From Chloroflexota bacterium (GTDB lineage: Bacteria > Chloroflexota > Anaerolineae > Promineifilales > Promineifilaceae): a DNA stretch of 64,000 nucleotides. This document shows, one piece after another, positions 24,837-34,646 of this stretch. Location of the stretch: the NCBI GenBank assembly GCA_013112725.1, contig JABFFZ010000008.1:1-64000 (forward strand), given 5' to 3'. The position numbers and the translations under genes are program-made. Position 1 is the stretch's first letter. Every line of letters starts with the position of its first letter. The notes beneath the pieces were generated by a model. It did no database searches. It saw only the letters and a program-made list of their open reading frames with translations, and had not been told where the DNA came from.

Positions 24837-27800
24837 TTACTCGTTGCGCAAGATAATGGGCAGGTAAACGGTAAACATCGGCTCCTGTCCGGCCACTACC
24901 GTTACGGTAATGGTGTCCACCGGGCCAAGCGGTGTGTGATCAGGCGCCTGCAATTGCGCCGTAATCACGTGTGTGCCCACCGTCAACGTGATCGTGGTGC
25001 TGTCGCCAAACACCGGCCCGGTATCCACGCTATCCAACCACAGATGCCAGTGACCATCATCGGGTATGGTGAAGTTAGGCGTCGTGACCACAATGGTCGT
25101 GGTGATATTCACGCCATTGGTAGCCGTAAGGACGGCGCCATCGGCCGGGGAAAGAATGATGATGTCGGCGCCGACCACTTCCACCTGAATGGTATCCACC
25201 GGGCCAACCGGTGTATGATCCGGGTATTGCAATTGGGCGCTGATGACGTGTGTACCCACCGTCAGTGTGACCGATTGCGTGTAATCGTAGGCCGGCCCCG
25301 TATCTACGCCGTCTACCCATAAATGCCAGTGCCCATCATCGGGTACGGTGAAATTGGGGGTAGTGACGGCGATGGTGGTGGTGATATTGGCGCCGTTCAC
25401 GGCCGTGAACACACTCCCATCCAGCGGCGATGTAATCATAATCTCCGGCGGTGGCGCCACCGTCAGGCTAACGGGCACAAACAGTTCCGGCGTGGTCAGG
25501 GCATTACTGCCAATGCACAGCGAAGCGGTGTATTCACCCGGCGTCAATCCGACCGAATCAAAGATAACAGTGACGGCCGTGCTGCCACCCTCGGCCGTCG
25601 CGCCGCTCGCCGGAGACACAGACAGCCAGGGAATGTCCGCCGGTGTGTCACACGGCGCGGGGTTCGGGTCTGGCAGGGAAGTGGGCTGAACGATAAACAA
25701 CCCTTGCTCAATGCCACTGATGATGACCACACCACTGGCAAAGTAAGGATAAGTACTCCAGGCCCCATTAAAGCTGGCATTATTGTTAGCAGGGTAAATG
25801 TCAAAATAAGCTTCTTCAAACAAATTAGCATTGGCGACGTCGTTAATATCCAGAATACGCAGTCCACCGCGATAATTCGCCTGAAACACATAGTTGCCCC
25901 GGACATACTGATTATGATCAATTGCCCCAATCGGCGATGTATAGTGCCCAATCAGCACCGGACTATCCAGATTGGATACATTCCAGACATAGGTGCGCGT
26001 ATTGTGCCCAAAACTTTGTTCATCCAATTCATCATCTATCAGGAAGTACACCTGGTCTTCGGTTAGCCAGCCTTGATGGGTATAGGCGCTGCCCGCATAG
26101 CCGGTGCGGGAAAGCTGCGCGGGAGCCGCTTTGTTAGTGACATCTACAATGGTCAAGGTATCTTCATTGGAGTTGAAGCAGATTTCTTTGCCCTGATGTT
26201 GGGTATCGGGGCCGTTGTAAATGACGCATTGGGCATCATGCGTGTATCCGTCGCTGCTGAAACAGCCAGCGTTGGTGGGGCTGAGCGGGTTTTGGATGTT
26301 GACCATGTGCAGTCCACCGCTGCAAGTGCTCGTCCCCACCCCATAGGCAAACCCGCTGTCTTCGTTGATCACCAGGTTGTGGGCATTGCCAAAACCATTG
26401 TAATGGGCCGAATTGGAGAAGGTGACGGGGGGGCTGGGGATATTGCACAGTTGGGTCAAGTCAAACACTTGCATGCCATGACCGCTGGCCTCGCTGACGA
26501 TGAAGGCATAATCATTATAGGTCTTAATGTCGCGCCAGGTAGAGTTGCTGGTGTGCGTAGGCAGATTGCCCAGGTAAATAGGATTGACGGGATCGGTAAT
26601 TTCGACGAAGGAGGTGCCGCTGCTACGGCCCATCAAGGCAAATTCGCGGTTGCCACAGCCTGTCCAACCCCAACTGTCATTGCCGTTACCGCCGCCAATA
26701 GTGGCCAGCGGCAGGAAAGCCAATAGATCCACATTTTCACAGGGATAAGACCCGGCCATGCCACTAACACAGGCGGTAAAACCCATTGGCTGTAGATTTT
26801 GTGGCGGCTCTTTATCTCTCAGAAATGCCTGCATACGGGGGGTCAGGTTTTCGGCGCCTTCCGTTTCTTCCTGGTATGGCTGCATGGTCAAAGTATCCAT
26901 AAAGGTGGAAGGCGGATATTCGTTGATGGTCCAATCCAATGTACCCGTGCCGGTGTTGCTGATGGTGAGCGTGTGGGTAACGATGGTATTGGTTTGTTGT
27001 GTGCTGCTGGCACTGCCGGGTTCAACGGCTATCTCCGGCGCGCAGAGATTCAGTTGGACGGTAATTGTATGGGTGCTGGTTGGCCCCATCCCCACAATAT
27101 CTATGTCGTAGTCGCCTGGGGTGGCCGCGCCGGTATTGCCGATGGTCAGGGTGCTGGTGTAAGGAACGGGCTGGTTATTAACACTGAACTCCGCCGTAGC
27201 GCCACCGGGAAAGCCGCTGGCGCTCAGGGTAACGGTTTCGGTATAACCAACGGTCGAACTTACATCAACAACGTAGACGGCATCGTGGGGAATACAGATT
27301 TGTTGGCTGGCAGGCTCGGCAGCCATGGTGAAATCGGTTAGGCCACATTCGGGAATGGTAAAGACACCGATTCTTGTTTTCCAGGTGGTGCTGCCGCTCG
27401 TCGGGTAATATTCGTTGGTATACCAGAAGGAGCAGTCATTGGCCGGGTCTATGCCCATGCCACTGTAGTCGCCCCAGCGATTAGAGCCGGTTTGGGCGCC
27501 GCCGCCATTGATGAGGACGGCTTCAGCCTGCAATGTGCCTAATGGATCAGATGCCAGACGAGTGGCATAACGAATGGCGGGGAACATGGTGCTGCTGGAC
27601 ACGGTGTAACCCAGGGCGATATTCCCACTGCCATCCATGGCGATGCTGCCTACGGCGCGGTCATGCCCATCACCGGGGTCCTGGGTGCCTTCCTGGTAGA
27701 GTGACCAACCGCTGCCGGTATTGCGCAGTTCAAACCAGCGGATGGCCGCACCCACATCCCCTGTGCCGCCGCCAATGGTGAAGTTGCCGACAAGGGCCTG

Positions 27801-28964
27801 GTGGTCGCCAAAGTTGCGGTAGGGGAAGCGGAACATGGGCCATTCGGCAATGGCATCCAGGCGCTGCGTCGTGCCCTGCTGCCGGAGGCAGTTAAAGTTA
27901 AAAAAGCCGCAGGGGGTATAGGTGAAGGAGGTGATGGGGATGTTGTTGATGAGCGTAAAGGTGCTGTTGGCCGGCGTCACCCAATCCACATCAAAGGCGA
28001 ACAGTTCCAGGCGGTCTGTACCGCCGTGGAAGGAGTTGTCTTTGAAGGTGTAGAAGAGACCGGGGGCATCAGCGGGGGGAGGTGTAGGGCCGTCCACGTC
28101 GGCCGGTAAGAGCAGATTACTCTGACCGGTGAATTTTTGAAAGGTGGCGGTGGGGTCGCCGACGAGCATTTTGGCGCGGTCAAAGGCGTAGGCAGTGTAG
28201 CTGCTTTCGTTGGCGGACATGTAGTAGGCATCGGGCCAGACGCCAAATTTGAAGTAGTCGGGGAAAGAGCCGACGTTGAAGGTGTAGAGATGGTAACTGC
28301 CCAGGGGATCGGCCGTTTGCGAAATGGCGATGCACATGTGGCTGGGGCCGGCGAACTGGCTTAAGAGCCAGCGGTCGGCCAGAGAGTCATACAACACGAT
28401 GGGGTCGCCGGCGTTGCCAGTGCAATTGCCGCTGCTCCACAAACTGCCCAGGTTGAAGGGGGCGTTGAGCGGCGTACCGGCCTTGTCGAAGATAGCCACT
28501 TTGGTGGCATTGACCATCTGGATGTAGTGGTTGAGGCCCACATCACCGACGGTATCGGGCGGGGAACAGGTACCGCAGCCGGTAGGGTTGCCGGTACCTT
28601 CAAAACTAAAGTCGAGAGCGGGGGTCTGACTGCTGTTTTGTGAATTGATGATCAGAGGATCGGTGGGTACGTTTTGCCGATTCCAGGTGCCGCGTTGGCC
28701 CATGTCCGGCTCAAAAGCCAGGGGATTGTGGCGGGGATTGATTTCGCGGTCGAGGGTGAGGCCGCCACCATCTGGCCCCAGATTACGGGCGGGGGAACTG
28801 AGTTCGTAGCTGACAGTCTGGCCGGTGCTGAATTGTTGTGGGGCAGGCACGGCCGTGTCCGGGATGTTAGCGGAAACGGGGTTTGCGCCCGGTCGGGTTA
28901 ACAGAAGGCCAACGGCCAGGAAAATAAGCATGGGAATAGAGACTTTGAGAGCTGCTTTCATCAT
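24837..28964 (-). CDS. Large secreted LVIVD/choice-of-anchor-B-type protein with C-terminal tandem domains
   Basis: A 1375-residue exported protein. It has a signal peptide (MMKAALKVSIPMLIFLAVGL), a long N-terminal region rich in Asn, Gly and aromatics, Ig/BACON-like beta domains (near 560-680 and 1140-1190), and a block of LVIVD-type repeats with choice-of-anchor-B features (about 740-1120: EITDPVNPIYLGNLPTH, GMQVFDLTQL, LTIVDVTNKAAPAQLSRTG, GGLRILDINDVANANLFEE). Two tandem, very similar domains of about 90 residues end the protein, followed by VYLPIILRNE. Tails of that aliphatic-Pro-aliphatic kind seem common on secreted proteins of this phylum and may be a surface-sorting signal (inference). 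Function unknown; probably an adhesive or cell-surface protein. Confidence 0.8.
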   Translation of the reverse strand: MMKAALKVSIPMLIFLAVGLLLTRPGANPVSANIPDTAVPAPQQFSTGQTVSYELSSPARNLGPDGGGLTLDREINPRHNPLAFEPDMGQRGTWNRQNVPTDPLIINSQNSSQTPALDFSFEGTGNPTGCGTCSPPDTVGDVGLNHYIQMVNATKVAIFDKAGTPLNAPFNLGSLWSSGNCTGNAGDPIVLYDSLADRWLLSQFAGPSHMCIAISQTADPLGSYHLYTFNVGSFPDYFKFGVWPDAYYMSANESSYTAYAFDRAKMLVGDPTATFQKFTGQSNLLLPADVDGPTPPPADAPGLFYTFKDNSFHGGTDRLELFAFDVDWVTPANSTFTLINNIPITSFTYTPCGFFNFNCLRQQGTTQRLDAIAEWPMFRFPYRNFGDHQALVGNFTIGGGTGDVGAAIRWFELRNTGSGWSLYQEGTQDPGDGHDRAVGSIAMDGSGNIALGYTVSSSTMFPAIRYATRLASDPLGTLQAEAVLINGGGAQTGSNRWGDYSGMGIDPANDCSFWYTNEYYPTSGSTTWKTRIGVFTIPECGLTDFTMAAEPASQQICIPHDAVYVVDVSSTVGYTETVTLSASGFPGGATAEFSVNNQPVPYTSTLTIGNTGAATPGDYDIDIVGMGPTSTHTITVQLNLCAPEIAVEPGSASSTQQTNTIVTHTLTISNTGTGTLDWTINEYPPSTFMDTLTMQPYQEETEGAENLTPRMQAFLRDKEPPQNLQPMGFTACVSGMAGSYPCENVDLLAFLPLATIGGGNGNDSWGWTGCGNREFALMGRSSGTSFVEITDPVNPIYLGNLPTHTSNSTWRDIKTYNDYAFIVSEASGHGMQVFDLTQLCNIPSPPVTFSNSAHYNGFGNAHNLVINEDSGFAYGVGTSTCSGGLHMVNIQNPLSPTNAGCFSSDGYTHDAQCVIYNGPDTQHQGKEICFNSNEDTLTIVDVTNKAAPAQLSRTGYAGSAYTHQGWLTEDQVYFLIDDELDEQSFGHNTRTYVWNVSNLDSPVLIGHYTSPIGAIDHNQYVRGNYVFQANYRGGLRILDINDVANANLFEEAYFDIYPANNNASFNGAWSTYPYFASGVVIISGIEQGLFIVQPTSLPDPNPAPCDTPADIPWLSVSPASGATAEGGSTAVTVIFDSVGLTPGEYTASLCIGSNALTTPELFVPVSLTVAPPPEIMITSPLDGSVFTAVNGANITTTIAVTTPNFTVPDDGHWHLWVDGVDTGPAYDYTQSVTLTVGTHVISAQLQYPDHTPVGPVDTIQVEVVGADIIILSPADGAVLTATNGVNITTTIVVTTPNFTIPDDGHWHLWLDSVDTGPVFGDSTTITLTVGTHVITAQLQAPDHTPLGPVDTITVTVVAGQEPMFTVYLPIILRNE
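24890..25168 (-). repeat. C-terminal domain repeat, copy 2
   Basis: Encodes the last of two tandem domains (ILSPADGAVLTATNG to VDTITVTVV). It is highly similar to 25172-25446 in protein and DNA. Confidence 0.8.
25172..25446 (-). repeat. C-terminal domain repeat, copy 1
   Basis: Encodes ITSPLDGSVFTAVNG to VDTIQVEVV. The shared core DDGHWHLW, DTGP and LTVGTHVI is the same in both copies. Confidence 0.8.
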
Positions 28965-29093
28965 TTGGTTTTACTCCGGGTTGTATGTACTCCACCAGTA
29001 TCTTCTATAGTGAGGCAAATGTCGGTAGGGGACGTATTGTGTCACTTTCGGCCAATTTGGGCAAAAATCCAATGGTACCGGCAGGGAGGCGGT

Positions 29094-29099
29094 TACAAT
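29094..29099 (+). promoter_or_regulatory. Possible -10 box before the esterase gene
   Basis: TACAAT, seven bases before an ATG at 29107 that is in frame with the esterase. If used, the gene would be leaderless with 36 extra residues; otherwise the box gives a leader of about 110 nt to the start at 29215. Confidence 0.35.
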
Positions 29100-29214
29100 A
29101 AATGGAATGGTTATGATGAAAACTTTCAAAAAATTCGAGAAGGGCAACAGCCCTGCCCTGGCCCGCCGCCCCGGAAAGGGCGGGAACAGACTGCGCATTG
29201 CAGGAAGGCTTTTG

Positions 29215-30489
29215 ATGAGGCAACTGGTTTTCACGGCCGTTACCTTGACCATGACCCTATGCACCGCCTGCACCACCGCCCCACTACCTGCCCCTACCGC
29301 AGCCGCAGCCACAACCACCGCGACGGTTCTGCCACAACCCGTCGTCACCATGTTGTTTACGGCCGTCTCCCCCCTCCCCACACCCCCACCGGCAAACATA
29401 CCTGACGCCACACCTGAATCCACGGCAATGGTCTCGTCGCCAACTCCCCTATCGCCAACACCTACCGCCACATCATCTTCGCCAACCACCATCACCGCCG
29501 CTGATCCCCGGCTCAGTTACATTGGCCGCTTTAATTTTGCCAACCCGGCCGCGCCCACGTTTGACTGGCCGGGCACGGCCGTGGAACTGGCGTTTACCGG
29601 CAGTTCTCTCACCGTGCTACTGGAAGACGGGGGCAACTGGTATGACATCACCATCAACGGCGAAACCACCGTGCTGCAAACGATCAAAAATCAGGAAAGC
29701 TACGTGTTAGCCACAGGTTTGGGCGAGGGGGTGCATACCGCCCGGCTGTTCAAACGCACGGAATCTATTGTGGGGCAGGCCACTTTGCAGGGGTTTGTGC
29801 TGTCGCCCGGCGGCGCATTGCAAGCACCGCCGCCGCGCCCGGAACGGCGCATTGAGTTCGTGGGCGATTCGATTACAGCGGGCTACGGCGTGGAAGGGGA
29901 GTCGCCGACCTGTCCGTTTAGCGTGGCCACGGAAAATGTGGCGCGCAGTTATGCGGCCATAGCCGCTCAGGCGGTGGGAGCAGAGATGATGATCACGGCC
30001 GTGTCCGGCCTGGGCGTCATTCGCAACTATAATGACCCGGAAATGATCTCCCACGATGCCATGACGGTACGCTACGGCCGTGCCCTGGCCAATGAGCCGC
30101 GCCCGCTGTGGGATTTTCAACGCTGGCGCGCCGATCTGGTGGTGATCAATCTGGGTACGAATGATTTTTCCACCAACCCGCAGCCCACCCAGACCGTTTT
30201 TGTGCAGGCATATATTGACCTGCTCAATGACATTCGCCGCCAATATCCCTTTGCGCCCATCATCGCCATGGCCGGGCCAATTTTGCCGGATTATGCGGCG
30301 GGGTATGTGGAGACGGCCGTATACCACATGAACAGCGCCCAACAAGACCAGCGCATCCATTACCTACCCGTGCCCAATAACCTGGTGCTGCCCGCCGACT
30401 ATGGCTGCGACTATCACCCCAACGTCAGCGGGCAGCAGAAGATTACGGCCGTCCTGCTGCCCAAAATTCGGGAGGTGATGGGGTGGTAA
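29215..30489 (+). CDS. CE2-like SGNH/GDSL esterase lipoprotein
   Basis: A 424-residue lipoprotein: signal peptide MRQLVFTAVTLTMTLCTAC with lipobox LCTAC, then a Thr/Pro/Ala linker to about residue 95. A jelly-roll domain follows (YIGRFNFANPAAPTFDWPGT onward), and then an SGNH hydrolase domain with EFVGDSITAGYG (nucleophile Ser), VINLGTNDFS and DYHPNVSGQQ (Asp-x-His). This order is that of carbohydrate esterase family 2, which deacetylates xylan and other acetylated sugars outside the cell. The start at 29215 has AGGAAGG upstream and puts the signal peptide at the terminus; an ATG at 29107 is the alternative. It is transcribed away from the large secreted protein. Confidence 0.88.
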   Translation: MRQLVFTAVTLTMTLCTACTTAPLPAPTAAAATTTATVLPQPVVTMLFTAVSPLPTPPPANIPDATPESTAMVSSPTPLSPTPTATSSSPTTITAADPRLSYIGRFNFANPAAPTFDWPGTAVELAFTGSSLTVLLEDGGNWYDITINGETTVLQTIKNQESYVLATGLGEGVHTARLFKRTESIVGQATLQGFVLSPGGALQAPPPRPERRIEFVGDSITAGYGVEGESPTCPFSVATENVARSYAAIAAQAVGAEMMITAVSGLGVIRNYNDPEMISHDAMTVRYGRALANEPRPLWDFQRWRADLVVINLGTNDFSTNPQPTQTVFVQAYIDLLNDIRRQYPFAPIIAMAGPILPDYAAGYVETAVYHMNSAQQDQRIHYLPVPNNLVLPADYGCDYHPNVSGQQKITAVLLPKIREVMGW

Positions 30490-30836
30490 AGGATACGGAT
30501 GATAAAAGGTAACAGATTCTGGCAATTCCGATAGTGATATAGCCGCCGGTTCCACGAGTGTGACCAGATTTTTGTAGTCAGCCATGAACGTAACGGCCGT
30601 TACATTGGCAGCTTGCAGACGGGGCACAAGTTTTGGACGGGTCATACGCGGACATCCCGTCCCAGGTTTTGGGCGCGCGGGCTGGCACGCTCATTCATCG
30701 TGACTCGTTCCTCGGCCGTGAATCTCATGTGGGTTTCTAATTCAGCCGTCTTATTGTGTAAAATTACATCATCAGATTTGGTAAGACAAATTCTACATAA
30801 AACAGTCTCATGTTTCACCACCTTCACCTTCGTTAA
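30490..30836. other. Spacer without a recognisable gene
   Basis: No supported gene on the plus strand. Two short minus-strand frames overlap here with an ATGA junction near 30642-30645, but they match nothing I know and the second runs antisense into the esterase. The 3' part holds MFHHLHLR followed by TAA in frame with the next gene, as if the next gene had lost its 5' end. Confidence 0.5.
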
Positions 30837-32126
30837 TTGGCCCGGCAAGAATATGCCCAGGCGCGAGGCACGGCGCACAAGCAACTCTTGTCACAGGCCA
30901 AAAACCATATCCAGTCGCTCTATCAAAAAAACCTCAACAAGGGCCGCGAAGCGGAGACAAAAATCAAAGCCTTAAGCGCGAGAAGGGAGCAGGAATTGGA
31001 GAGGGTTTTGGTGCGACATCTGGTGGAAAACCGGTTGCAAGAAATACATGGTATTGGCCCCCAGCAAAAAACGGCTATTCTGCAGCAAGTTTTCCGCGGC
31101 AAACTAAGCGATTTACAACACGCCTCTAAAACCGTTCCCGGCATTACCCCCAAAATACAGTATGAGATTAACCGGTGGGTTGCTCAAAATCAAAAGGCAT
31201 TGCCTGATTTAATTAACCAGGATTTCCCAGGCAAAGCAGTTGTTGACGGCAAATACTACCCCGAAATTGAATCTCTAGAATGGTTAGCACACACACTGGA
31301 AAGTGAAAACCGACCTCTTCAGGAGAAATTACAGCGGATCGACGCAGAACTGACCTGGTTGAACCAGATTACACCTAATACGTTTTTGAAATCTTTGCGA
31401 AGGCCGGAACAGGTCAACCCGGAATTAGATCGATACTTGTATGGCGTTTTTGCTGAGTGGGAGCCAGTACCGGAGTGGTTTCGGGAAATAGTCTCTTTTT
31501 CGGGCAAATCGCCAGAAACCTTGTTAACAGTTACGGCCACATCTACTAAAGCTAGACCTGTAAACGAAGTAATTAGTAAACCCAACGCCGACTCACAACC
31601 ATCGCCGCCACACTCCACCTTGCGAAAGGCTGTTGAGTTGGCAATCATTATCGGCGCAATCACAGGGATGTGCTTTTTTTGTTTCTGGCTGGTTTTGAGC
31701 GTGGATGTGACAAGAACAACGGTTTCACCAGCCGCACCAACCTTTGTGGCGACGAATACGCGACGGCCGTCAGCCACGCCTAGCGTTACGGCTACACTAC
31801 GCATACTTACCACGGCACAACCAGACCCAACAGCCACCTATACTCCTTCAGCCACACAAACGAATTCCCCTACTGTCACGCCAACAGACACGGCTACCGT
31901 AACGGCCGTCCCCCTACCCCAGGTACGTGTTATTATCAGCGCGGCGAATTTACGCGCCGGCCCAGACGCCAGCCAGCCAGTTGTTGGTATTGCTCGCGCT
32001 GGCGATCTGTTGGCGATCATAGATGCCGAAGATGATGGGGCATGGCTGCTAGTACAAACAGGCGATGGTCTAAGAGCATGGATTGGAAGTACCGTTGTGG
32101 AACCGGTAAATGAGGAAACGAATTGA
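30837..32126 (+). CDS. Helix-hairpin-helix / membrane / SH3b protein, apparently 5'-truncated
   Basis: A frame of 429 codons from a TTG that directly follows a TAA; no ATG start or ribosome site is visible. In order: a charged coiled coil (about 5-65), two HhH-like motifs (IHGIGPQQKTAIL near 70 and VPGITPKIQYEINRW near 100), a linker, one membrane helix (about 268-290), a Thr/Pro stretch and a C-terminal bacterial SH3 domain (SAANLRAGPDASQPVVGIARAGD). Coiled coil plus HhH is the C-terminal layout of the HhH proteins with protein kinase domain (YegI/TerF-like), so a kinase domain may have been lost from the front (inference). The SNF2 gene follows after 9 nt. Confidence 0.6.
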   Translation: MARQEYAQARGTAHKQLLSQAKNHIQSLYQKNLNKGREAETKIKALSARREQELERVLVRHLVENRLQEIHGIGPQQKTAILQQVFRGKLSDLQHASKTVPGITPKIQYEINRWVAQNQKALPDLINQDFPGKAVVDGKYYPEIESLEWLAHTLESENRPLQEKLQRIDAELTWLNQITPNTFLKSLRRPEQVNPELDRYLYGVFAEWEPVPEWFREIVSFSGKSPETLLTVTATSTKARPVNEVISKPNADSQPSPPHSTLRKAVELAIIIGAITGMCFFCFWLVLSVDVTRTTVSPAAPTFVATNTRRPSATPSVTATLRILTTAQPDPTATYTPSATQTNSPTVTPTDTATVTAVPLPQVRVIISAANLRAGPDASQPVVGIARAGDLLAIIDAEDDGAWLLVQTGDGLRAWIGSTVVEPVNEETN

Positions 32127-32135
32127 GGAAACCCC

Positions 32136-32996
32136 ATGTGGAACTGGTTGAGCAGACAATTTCGCCGCACTGAAACCCAAACTATGCCGCTAAAGTTTGT
32201 CATGGATCGCACCAACGATGGCTATCACGTAGTGCAGATTTACAAACAGAGTGACGACCGTGACGAAATTCTGACCAACCTAAATGACCTGTGGCAGTAT
32301 GGCTACCAGGAAAGAATGGAGACGGAACGAAAAGTCACCATCTTCAGATTGGCCGAACAAGACCGGCAAACGCTTTTGGGGCTACGCAGCCTGAACCCGC
32401 AGATAGATGGGGACGGCCGTTTGCGATTTCCTTTTGCCCCGCCCATGCTTAATTACTTGCGCAATAAAGACAATCTGGATGAAACGGAAACGTCGGCAAA
32501 ATTGCGTATCAGCCAGACCGCGCCACAAGCTGTAGCGCAGATTGATTACACGCCCGGCGGCGGCCTCACAATAGAAATGGGGTACCAGGTTGAGGACAGA
32601 CAGGAAATCATCCGCCCAGAAAGCCAACAGCATACATCTGATGGCAACTATTTGTTAGTTGACGATACGTTTGTCCCTGTACCCAAGAGTCAGAATACGG
32701 CTGTACAGGAATGGCTAAAATGGCCAAAACGCACTATTCTTCGTGAAGACATTCCCGAATTTTTCCAACGCGATTTGGTGCTGCTTAAGAAGGAATTTAC
32801 GGCCGTTCTTACCGATCTGGCTGCCCAAATCCGCATCGTGCAAACGCCCCTTACTCCGGTTATCAAAATAGATACGAGTGAACGGGGTTGGCTAGACTTT
32901 GACGTCAGTTATCAGGCCGGGGAATTCACATTGCCACATAGCTTGTTGACTGAAAGGAAAGATGAACCATTTATCCCATTAGATGACTTTACTTAG
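32136..32996 (+). CDS. SNF2 helicase N-terminal part, ended by in-frame TAG
   Basis: 286 residues matching the region that precedes the ATPase core in bacterial SNF2/RapA-like proteins (SNF2-associated domain: IKIDTSERGWLDFDVSYQAGEF near the end). It stops at TAG (32994-32996), and the very next codon, GTG, continues in the same phase into the ATPase part. The stop therefore splits one 836-residue gene. Either it is a nonsense mutation or sequencing error, the two parts are made separately and assemble, or the TAG is read through. Only 9 nt separate it from the membrane HhH/SH3 gene. Confidence 0.75.
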   Translation: MWNWLSRQFRRTETQTMPLKFVMDRTNDGYHVVQIYKQSDDRDEILTNLNDLWQYGYQERMETERKVTIFRLAEQDRQTLLGLRSLNPQIDGDGRLRFPFAPPMLNYLRNKDNLDETETSAKLRISQTAPQAVAQIDYTPGGGLTIEMGYQVEDRQEIIRPESQQHTSDGNYLLVDDTFVPVPKSQNTAVQEWLKWPKRTILREDIPEFFQRDLVLLKKEFTAVLTDLAAQIRIVQTPLTPVIKIDTSERGWLDFDVSYQAGEFTLPHSLLTERKDEPFIPLDDFT

Positions 32997-34646
32997 GTGA
33001 AAAACGACCAGAAAATCGTGCAAAAGACAGAAAAACGGTTGCGCGATTTAGAAGCTGAACTGACCCTGCATGGTTATCGCAGCCCAATTTCTCAGTTTGC
33101 CACGCTGGAAGATTTTATTGAAAGCATTGGCGGCAAAGCGGAGTTGAGCGCCGCATACCAGGCATTTCTGGACCAGTTGACCAGCTTTAAGGCTGATGAA
33201 AATTTCCGCCTTTCACCAGCAGCTGAGCGCCAGTTGAAAAAGGCACATATCGCGTTACGGCCGTACCAACGCGCTGGTATCCACTGGCTAGACTGGCTCT
33301 TTAACAACCACTTGCATGGTCTTCTCGCTGACGACATGGGATTAGGTAAAACGCTGCAATCTATTTCTCTGCTTCACCGTGCCTATGAACAAACCAACAG
33401 CCGCCAACATAGCCTCATCCTGACCCCCAAATCCGTCATTCACCACTGGAAACGCGAACTGGAACGCTTTTTTCCAGATATCCGTACATATGAATATCAC
33501 GGCCCCAGCCGACGTAAAGATTACCTTCAAGCAAGCACCCCCATCACCTTCATCTCTACCTACGAAACAGTGACCAATGACCTGGACACACTAAAAACCG
33601 TCCCTTTCTTTTACATCATCCTGGACGAGGCGACCCGCATCAAAAACCCCGATTCTAAACGTGCCCAGGCTGTTAAAGCGTTAAACGGCGCTCATCGCCT
33701 GGCACTTAGTGGTACACCAGTGGAAAACCAACCAGCCGAAATGTGGTCACTGTTTGATTTTCTTATGCGCGGTCACTTGGGTAAACATGGTACATTCCAG
33801 CGCGTTTTTGAGAATCCCATCACTGCTGGTGATAATAAAGCAGCCCAAAAACTCGGCCGCCGCGTAAAACCGTTCATGCTGCGCCGTATAAAAGAAGATG
33901 TAGCCAACGACTTGCCCGAGAAAATCCCCATGGACGAATGGTGCGAGTTATCCCCTGAGCAACGCCAGCTTTACGGCGCTTTGCAAGACCAGGCAAAACA
34001 AATCCACGAATCGCTGCGACGTGGCGAATCGGTGAATTATGCTGCTAATATTTTGCCACTCCTAACAAAGCTCAAACAAATCTGCGATCACCCCGCTCTG
34101 ATAACGCAGCAAAACATCCCACTCATGGGCCGATCCGAGAAATTTGACTGGATTGTGGATAAGATTGGAGAGATTGTGCAACAACGGGAACAGGTTGTCG
34201 TATTTTCACATTTTCTGGGAATGCTCAATCTGCTTGAAGAGGCATTAGGTCAAAAGAAGTTGTCTTATATCCGCATTGACGGTAGCACCAACAAACGGCA
34301 AAACCTTATTGATAAATTTAATCGCAGAGAACAGAGTGTTGCCTTATGCAGCATTCAGGCCACAGGTTATGGCATCAATCTCATTGCCGCTAACCATGTT
34401 ATTCATGCCGACCGCCGGTGGAATCCGGCTACGGAAAATCAAGCGACCGACCGTGTACACCGTATTGGACAAGAAAAAACAGTATATGTCTACCGAATTA
34501 TGGTGAGAGGTACATTGGAAGAGCGCATTGATGCGCTGCTGTCATCAAAACAAGAAATAGCCGATACGATTGTCAAAGCAGCCGGTGAAGGCGCCCGCCA
34601 ATGGTCACGTGAAGAGTTACTTGAACTTTTGCGGCCCCTGGACTGA
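32997..34646 (+). CDS. SNF2-family ATPase/helicase core
   Basis: 549 residues with all SNF2 motifs: LRPYQRAGIHWLDWL (Q-like motif), LADDMGLGKTLQS (I), LILTPKSVIHHWKRE (Ia), ILDEATRIKN (II, DEAT in place of DEAH/DEAQ), LALSGTPVENQP (III), VVVFSHFLGMLNLLE (IV), and ATGYGINLIAANHVIHADRRWNPATENQATDRVHRIGQ split over motifs V and VI. It should move along DNA or remodel protein-DNA complexes using ATP. Its first codon is a GTG right after the TAG of the upstream part, in the same frame; no ribosome site precedes it, so separate translation would need re-initiation. Confidence 0.88.
   Translation: MKNDQKIVQKTEKRLRDLEAELTLHGYRSPISQFATLEDFIESIGGKAELSAAYQAFLDQLTSFKADENFRLSPAAERQLKKAHIALRPYQRAGIHWLDWLFNNHLHGLLADDMGLGKTLQSISLLHRAYEQTNSRQHSLILTPKSVIHHWKRELERFFPDIRTYEYHGPSRRKDYLQASTPITFISTYETVTNDLDTLKTVPFFYIILDEATRIKNPDSKRAQAVKALNGAHRLALSGTPVENQPAEMWSLFDFLMRGHLGKHGTFQRVFENPITAGDNKAAQKLGRRVKPFMLRRIKEDVANDLPEKIPMDEWCELSPEQRQLYGALQDQAKQIHESLRRGESVNYAANILPLLTKLKQICDHPALITQQNIPLMGRSEKFDWIVDKIGEIVQQREQVVVFSHFLGMLNLLEEALGQKKLSYIRIDGSTNKRQNLIDKFNRREQSVALCSIQATGYGINLIAANHVIHADRRWNPATENQATDRVHRIGQEKTVYVYRIMVRGTLEERIDALLSSKQEIADTIVKAAGEGARQWSREELLELLRPLD

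Noticed and set aside
30364..30884. Two short minus-strand frames overlapping by ATGA near 30642-30645
   Set aside because: The arrangement looks like a small toxin-antitoxin pair, but neither product matches a known family and the downstream frame runs antisense into the esterase. I left it as an uncertain spacer.
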